From Hydrogenophaga taeniospiralis CCUG 15921 (lineage in GTDB: Bacteria; Pseudomonadota; Gammaproteobacteria; Burkholderiales; Burkholderiaceae_C), in assembly GCF_001592305.1 (NCBI RefSeq), contig NZ_BCWR01000018.1, positions 124,001 to 188,000 on the forward strand: a stretch of 64,000 nt of DNA, read 5' to 3'. This document shows, piece by piece, positions 60,369-64,000 of this stretch; position 1 is the stretch's first letter; every line of letters starts with the position of its first letter. The notes below the pieces were generated by a model that searched no databases, had not been told where the DNA came from, and saw nothing but the letters and a program-made list of their open reading frames with translations. Position numbers and translations under genes: made by a program.

Positions 60369-62180
60369 ATGCGAATCACAAAATTAAAAGTTGAAAATTT
60401 TCGCGGAATCAAAAATGGCGGGCTATTAATACCATCCCATGCTGTCATGGTGGGCGACAACAACATTGGAAAATCCTCAATATTGGAAGCAATTGATTTA
60501 GTTCTTGGCCCTGAGAGATTGTCACGTCGACCAGTTATTGATGAACACGACTTTTATGCCGGCCAATACATCAACAATGAAGGAACGCCCATTTCTATTA
60601 ACATCGAAGTGGTCGTTTCAGATCTAAGCGAAGATCAGACCAGACACTTTCGCGACCATATTGAATGGTGGGATGAAGAGATTCAAGCACTTCTTGATGG
60701 CCCCCCACCAGAGGGCACAGATAAGCCCTCTGTAAAACCTGCATTACGCGTTGGTTTTACAGGTAGTTATGACGCAGAAGAAGACGATTTTATCGGATCA
60801 ACGCGCTTCATGTCTCCTCCTAAAGACGACGGAAGCTATGATTCATTTAAGACTTCAGACAAAAGACTATGCGGTTTTCTATATCTCAGAACATTACGAA
60901 CAGGGAGCCGGGCTCTAAGTCTTGAGCGTGGTTCCTTACTGGACATTATTCTAAGATTGCAAAAGGATAAGAGTTTCAAAATCTGGGAAGAAATATTGGA
61001 GCAACTCCGCATCCTACCTGTCGCAGATAAGCCTGAATTTGGAATAAGTGAGATCTTGTCAAGCGTGCAATCTGCGATTCGGGGATTTATGCCTGCCGAC
61101 TCCTTCAGCAGTCCTCATATGCGAGTATCTGACCTCACCAGGGACACGTTGCGTAAAACACTGACTGTATTCATGGAGACCGGGGCAAAACGTGAGGATG
61201 GCACCGAATATGCCGCGCCTTTTCAACATCAAGGTACAGGCACTATAAACACGTTGGTGCTGGCATTGCTTTCACTAATCGCAGATCTTAGGCAGAATGT
61301 TATTTTCGCCATGGAGGAGCCGGAAATTGCAATTCCCCCTCACACACAAAAACGGATCATTGATGGAGTCCGAAAGAAGTCTGCTCAAGCCATTTTTACC
61401 TCCCACTCGCCATATGTGCTTGAGGAATTCAAGCCAGAACAGGTGTTAGTTTTAACTCGAAACAATGGCATTCTATCTGCTGTCCCCGCCACATATCCCC
61501 CATCAGTTAAACCCAAGGGGTATAAGACAGAAGTTCGAAAGCGATTCTGTGAAGCATTGCTTTCCCGCAGAGTTCTGATCGCCGAAGGCAGAACTGAATA
61601 CGACGCCTATCCGGCTGCCGCCCGTCGATTGCACGAGCTACATCCTGAAAAATTCCGCTCTCTCGAAGCATTAGGGGTCGCTATTATTGATGCAGAGACA
61701 GATTCCCAAGTTGCGCTATTGGGAGAGCACTACAAAAAGCTGGGGAAAATTGTTTTTGCCGTCTTCGATCAACAGTCTCCAGAGCAGCGAGCCGCAATTC
61801 AAGCCACCATCAAATATCCTTATGAGGCAGCTGAAAAGGGGTTTGAAAACGTCTTATTGAATGGAACAACTGAGGTTGCCATCCGACGATATGCCGCAAG
61901 CCTGATAGATGATGGAGAGTGGCCAACCCACCTCATATCGAAAACACCTACAGCTGCAATGCCTTATCCAGATCTTCTCGCAAGCATGCGTGATTTCTTC
62001 AAATGGGCAAAAGGACATGGTGCAGCAGCGGATTTCCTGCTGTCTTGCTCACAAGAAGAAATGCCAAAGTTCATAGTCGATACACTTATCGCAATTCAAA
62101 CTGTGATCGAACCAAAAAATATTGAAATTGGAATTGAGGCAATGGCGAATATTGACCCATTCTCCGGGTCGGCTACCTAA
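60369..62180 (+). CDS. OLD-family ATP-dependent nuclease (GajA-like)
   Basis: A 603-residue protein. The N-terminal ABC-type ATPase has Walker A VGDNNIGKSS (about 28-37), the signature region near FQHQGTGTINTLVLAL (near 285-300), Walker B VIFAMEEPEIAIPP (near 310-323) and TSHSPYVLEEF. The C-terminal TOPRIM domain (about 400-500) has the Glu motif VLIAEGRTEYDAY (near 400), while the Asp motif reads VFDQQ (near 465) instead of the usual DxD. Paired with a UvrD helicase, this is class-2 OLD, as in the Gabija anti-phage system. AT-rich composition indicates recent transfer. The stop overlaps the helicase ATG by one base. Confidence 0.87.
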   Translation: MRITKLKVENFRGIKNGGLLIPSHAVMVGDNNIGKSSILEAIDLVLGPERLSRRPVIDEHDFYAGQYINNEGTPISINIEVVVSDLSEDQTRHFRDHIEWWDEEIQALLDGPPPEGTDKPSVKPALRVGFTGSYDAEEDDFIGSTRFMSPPKDDGSYDSFKTSDKRLCGFLYLRTLRTGSRALSLERGSLLDIILRLQKDKSFKIWEEILEQLRILPVADKPEFGISEILSSVQSAIRGFMPADSFSSPHMRVSDLTRDTLRKTLTVFMETGAKREDGTEYAAPFQHQGTGTINTLVLALLSLIADLRQNVIFAMEEPEIAIPPHTQKRIIDGVRKKSAQAIFTSHSPYVLEEFKPEQVLVLTRNNGILSAVPATYPPSVKPKGYKTEVRKRFCEALLSRRVLIAEGRTEYDAYPAAARRLHELHPEKFRSLEALGVAIIDAETDSQVALLGEHYKKLGKIVFAVFDQQSPEQRAAIQATIKYPYEAAEKGFENVLLNGTTEVAIRRYAASLIDDGEWPTHLISKTPTAAMPYPDLLASMRDFFKWAKGHGAAADFLLSCSQEEMPKFIVDTLIAIQTVIEPKNIEIGIEAMANIDPFSGSAT

Positions 62181-63913
62181 TGAACGCCATCATTGAGCTA
62201 TCTGAATCAAGAAAGGCCTTATTGGCCACAACGGGAAATGCCATCGTCCTAGGCGGACCTGGCTCGGGAAAAACGACGATAGCACTCCTCAAAGCCGATC
62301 AGGAGATCCGGTCAGGGGCACTGAAGCCGGGTCAACGGATACTTTTCTTAAGTTTTGCGCGAGCTACTGTTGCCCGCGTGGCCCAACATGCCGAAAAGCT
62401 ACTCTCCTCAAAGGACTTCGCGTCACTGGAGATAAATACCTATCACGGATTCACTTGGAACCTTCTACGTAGTCATGGCTACTTGATACGAGATGGAAGA
62501 TCGATCAATCTGTTGCCCCCTCCAGAAGCAGCAGCGCGACTATCAACATTCAAGTCGCAAGAAGATCGACTAAATGAAAAGCGACGACTATTCATTGAAG
62601 ATGGCCTTCTTCATTTCGACCTATTCGCAGAGACTGCAGCGATTCTTCTGACTCGCAGCAGATCATTACATCAAATCATTTGCGATGCATACCCCATCAT
62701 TATTTTGGATGAATTCCAGGATACAAACCGAGATGAATGGTCATTAATACGTTCAATCGGACAACAAAGTCGTATTCTTGCTTTAGCAGATGCAGAACAG
62801 CGTATTTATGAGTTCCGAGGTGCAGATCCGAAGCGGATAAGCGAATTTATTGCAGATTTTTCGCCTTGTACATTTGACTTTGGATCGGAAAATCATCGCA
62901 GCAATGGCACAGATATTGGCACCTTCGGCAACGATCTCCTCACCAAATCGAATATTGGAAGGAAATATTCAAATGTTACGATTGAATCATACGGATTTTA
63001 TCGAGGACGCAATCATCTTTTCCCATTGAAGGCTGCGGTACTTAAGAGCCTTCGAAGACTCGTCAAAGATAGCAAAAATCAGTGGTCACTTGCGATTTTA
63101 GTCCCAACAAAACAGCTAATGCTACAGACCTCTGATTATTTGAGCGCGGACACTGATGGCTTTCCCTCGCTCAATCATGATGTTGCTCTTGATACCGAGG
63201 CACCATCCTTGGCTGCAGTTCTTATCGCGTCATTATTGGAAGGTGGTCTAAGTTCTGCAGAAATTGCGCGGCGACTTGTCAGCAACCTATGCGTTCATAT
63301 TCGTGGACGTAAAGGGGCGAAGCTACCAAATCAAACCGAGCTAGATTTAGTCAATGCCATGGACGGTTATTTAGCTTCCGGCACAATCAAAGGACCGAAG
63401 AGAAAAAAAATCATTGAAGCTGCTAAAGAGGTAGCGCAAGCACGGTTTGATCTATACCTTTCCGGCGATCCTGGCATTGATTGGCTTACAATCCGAAACC
63501 TACTTCATTCAAGTGGTGTCGACGTAATCCAGCAAGTAGCCGCAGACGCGAAATATCTTAGACTTCTGCACAAAGGTGCTGCCTTGCGTTCCCGGCTTAA
63601 TGAACTTTGGCGGTCAACAGGCACGTACTCTGGTGCAGAGATTGCGGTTCGAGACGCACTCCTTCAAGAGCACTTTTCCGCATCCCTGAGGGATTGGAAA
63701 GGAATCCATGTGATGACTATTCATAAATCCAAAGGTAAGGAGTTCAGTGAAGTAATAGTTTATGAAGGCACTCATCAAGGAAAAATTCTTCGAGGTAATG
63801 CCACCGAGACTGAGAGCGCACAAGCATTGCTCGCATTACGAGTTGCTGTGACTAGGGCCATGAAGCAAGCAACGATTCTGACCCCATCAACTGATCGGTG
63901 CCCGTTTCTCTAA
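62180..63913 (+). CDS. UvrD/Rep-family helicase (GajB-like)
   Basis: A 577-residue superfamily-1A helicase. Walker A is GGPGSGKTT (about 25-33), motif Ia is FLSFARATVARV, motif II is IILDEFQDTNRDEW (near 173-186), motif III is LALADAEQRIYEFRGAD (near 205), motif V is VMTIHKSKGKEFSEVIV (near 510) and motif VI is ALLALRVAVTRAMKQ (near 550). It is coupled to the OLD-family gene (TAATG). In Gabija, GajB senses DNA ends and activates GajA. It is somewhat longer than the classical GajB (about 494). The same AT-rich composition. Confidence 0.87.
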   Translation: MNAIIELSESRKALLATTGNAIVLGGPGSGKTTIALLKADQEIRSGALKPGQRILFLSFARATVARVAQHAEKLLSSKDFASLEINTYHGFTWNLLRSHGYLIRDGRSINLLPPPEAAARLSTFKSQEDRLNEKRRLFIEDGLLHFDLFAETAAILLTRSRSLHQIICDAYPIIILDEFQDTNRDEWSLIRSIGQQSRILALADAEQRIYEFRGADPKRISEFIADFSPCTFDFGSENHRSNGTDIGTFGNDLLTKSNIGRKYSNVTIESYGFYRGRNHLFPLKAAVLKSLRRLVKDSKNQWSLAILVPTKQLMLQTSDYLSADTDGFPSLNHDVALDTEAPSLAAVLIASLLEGGLSSAEIARRLVSNLCVHIRGRKGAKLPNQTELDLVNAMDGYLASGTIKGPKRKKIIEAAKEVAQARFDLYLSGDPGIDWLTIRNLLHSSGVDVIQQVAADAKYLRLLHKGAALRSRLNELWRSTGTYSGAEIAVRDALLQEHFSASLRDWKGIHVMTIHKSKGKEFSEVIVYEGTHQGKILRGNATETESAQALLALRVAVTRAMKQATILTPSTDRCPFL

Positions 63914-64000
63914 TCTTGGCAGCTACCGAGCAATCCCTGCTACTGGCGCGGCGGCGGCACGAGGTCAACTCTTGCCTTTGCCCCTTAACCGAGCCGCAAG
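63914..64000. other. Right edge of window, no gene seen
   Basis: 87 bases after the helicase stop with no complete frame or obvious terminator. The composition moves back towards higher GC, hinting that the acquired segment may end near here. Confidence 0.3.

Overview
The window is GC-rich chromosomal DNA of a betaproteobacterium, most probably a member of the Burkholderiales close to the Comamonadaceae. The pointers are the ribF-ileS-lspA block, algZ-algR divergent from argH, Bug-type (TctC) solute receptors, a classical trimeric porin, and dispersed intergenic palindromes of the kind common in that family. Most of the window (1-60181) has uniform high-GC codon use. The last 3.8 kb (60182-64000) turns abruptly AT-rich and is probably recently acquired. 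I saw no rRNA, tRNA or CRISPR array.

Layout. 1-5030: the start of an oligopeptide-type ABC permease, a structured intergenic region, a ComEA-like protein, purN, yceH and a two-subunit acyl-CoA dehydrogenase. 5030-16330: an HNH nuclease, the essential ribF-ileS-lspA group, a Na/Pi cotransporter, a class-V aminotransferase, two tandem small outer-membrane barrels and a quinone oxidoreductase. 16450-26840: a DMT exporter, then a seven-gene leftward operon (Bug receptor, MaoC-like hydratase, CaiB CoA-transferase, CitE-like lyase, fumarase/3-carboxymuconate-lactonizing-type lyase, porin, PrpF isomerase fused to a second Bug domain), with a divergent LysR gene. The family set matches uptake and breakdown of a tricarboxylate such as aconitate through itaconate to pyruvate and acetyl-CoA. 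That assignment is inference.

26850-50060 is mostly housekeeping: an SDR and a DMT permease, a Crp/Fnr regulator, an orphan GspE ATPase, a spermidine-synthase-like protein, a deoxyinosine-glycosylase/TatD pair, lolC-lolD, recJ, algZR/argH, an HDOD protein, hemerythrin, amtB behind a sigma-54 promoter, a ParE/ParD-like toxin-antitoxin pair, small enzymes and a 14-TM MFS exporter.

50060-53960 is accessory: a decayed RelE-type toxin beside an intact antitoxin, an IS3-family element inserted in the loop of a small hairpin, and an rtcB2-prfH operon for repair and rescue of damaged ribosomes. 54120-60180 holds an AraC regulator with a FAD dehydrogenase, BASS transporter and ThDP enzyme of unknown substrate, then a GNAT acetyltransferase. 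60369-63913 is a Gabija-like pair (OLD-family nuclease and UvrD-like helicase).

Three copies of a paired-palindrome intergenic element (5127-5324, 32424-32616, 39458-39656) and a palindromic insert that extends the N-terminus of LolD are the main dispersed repeats.
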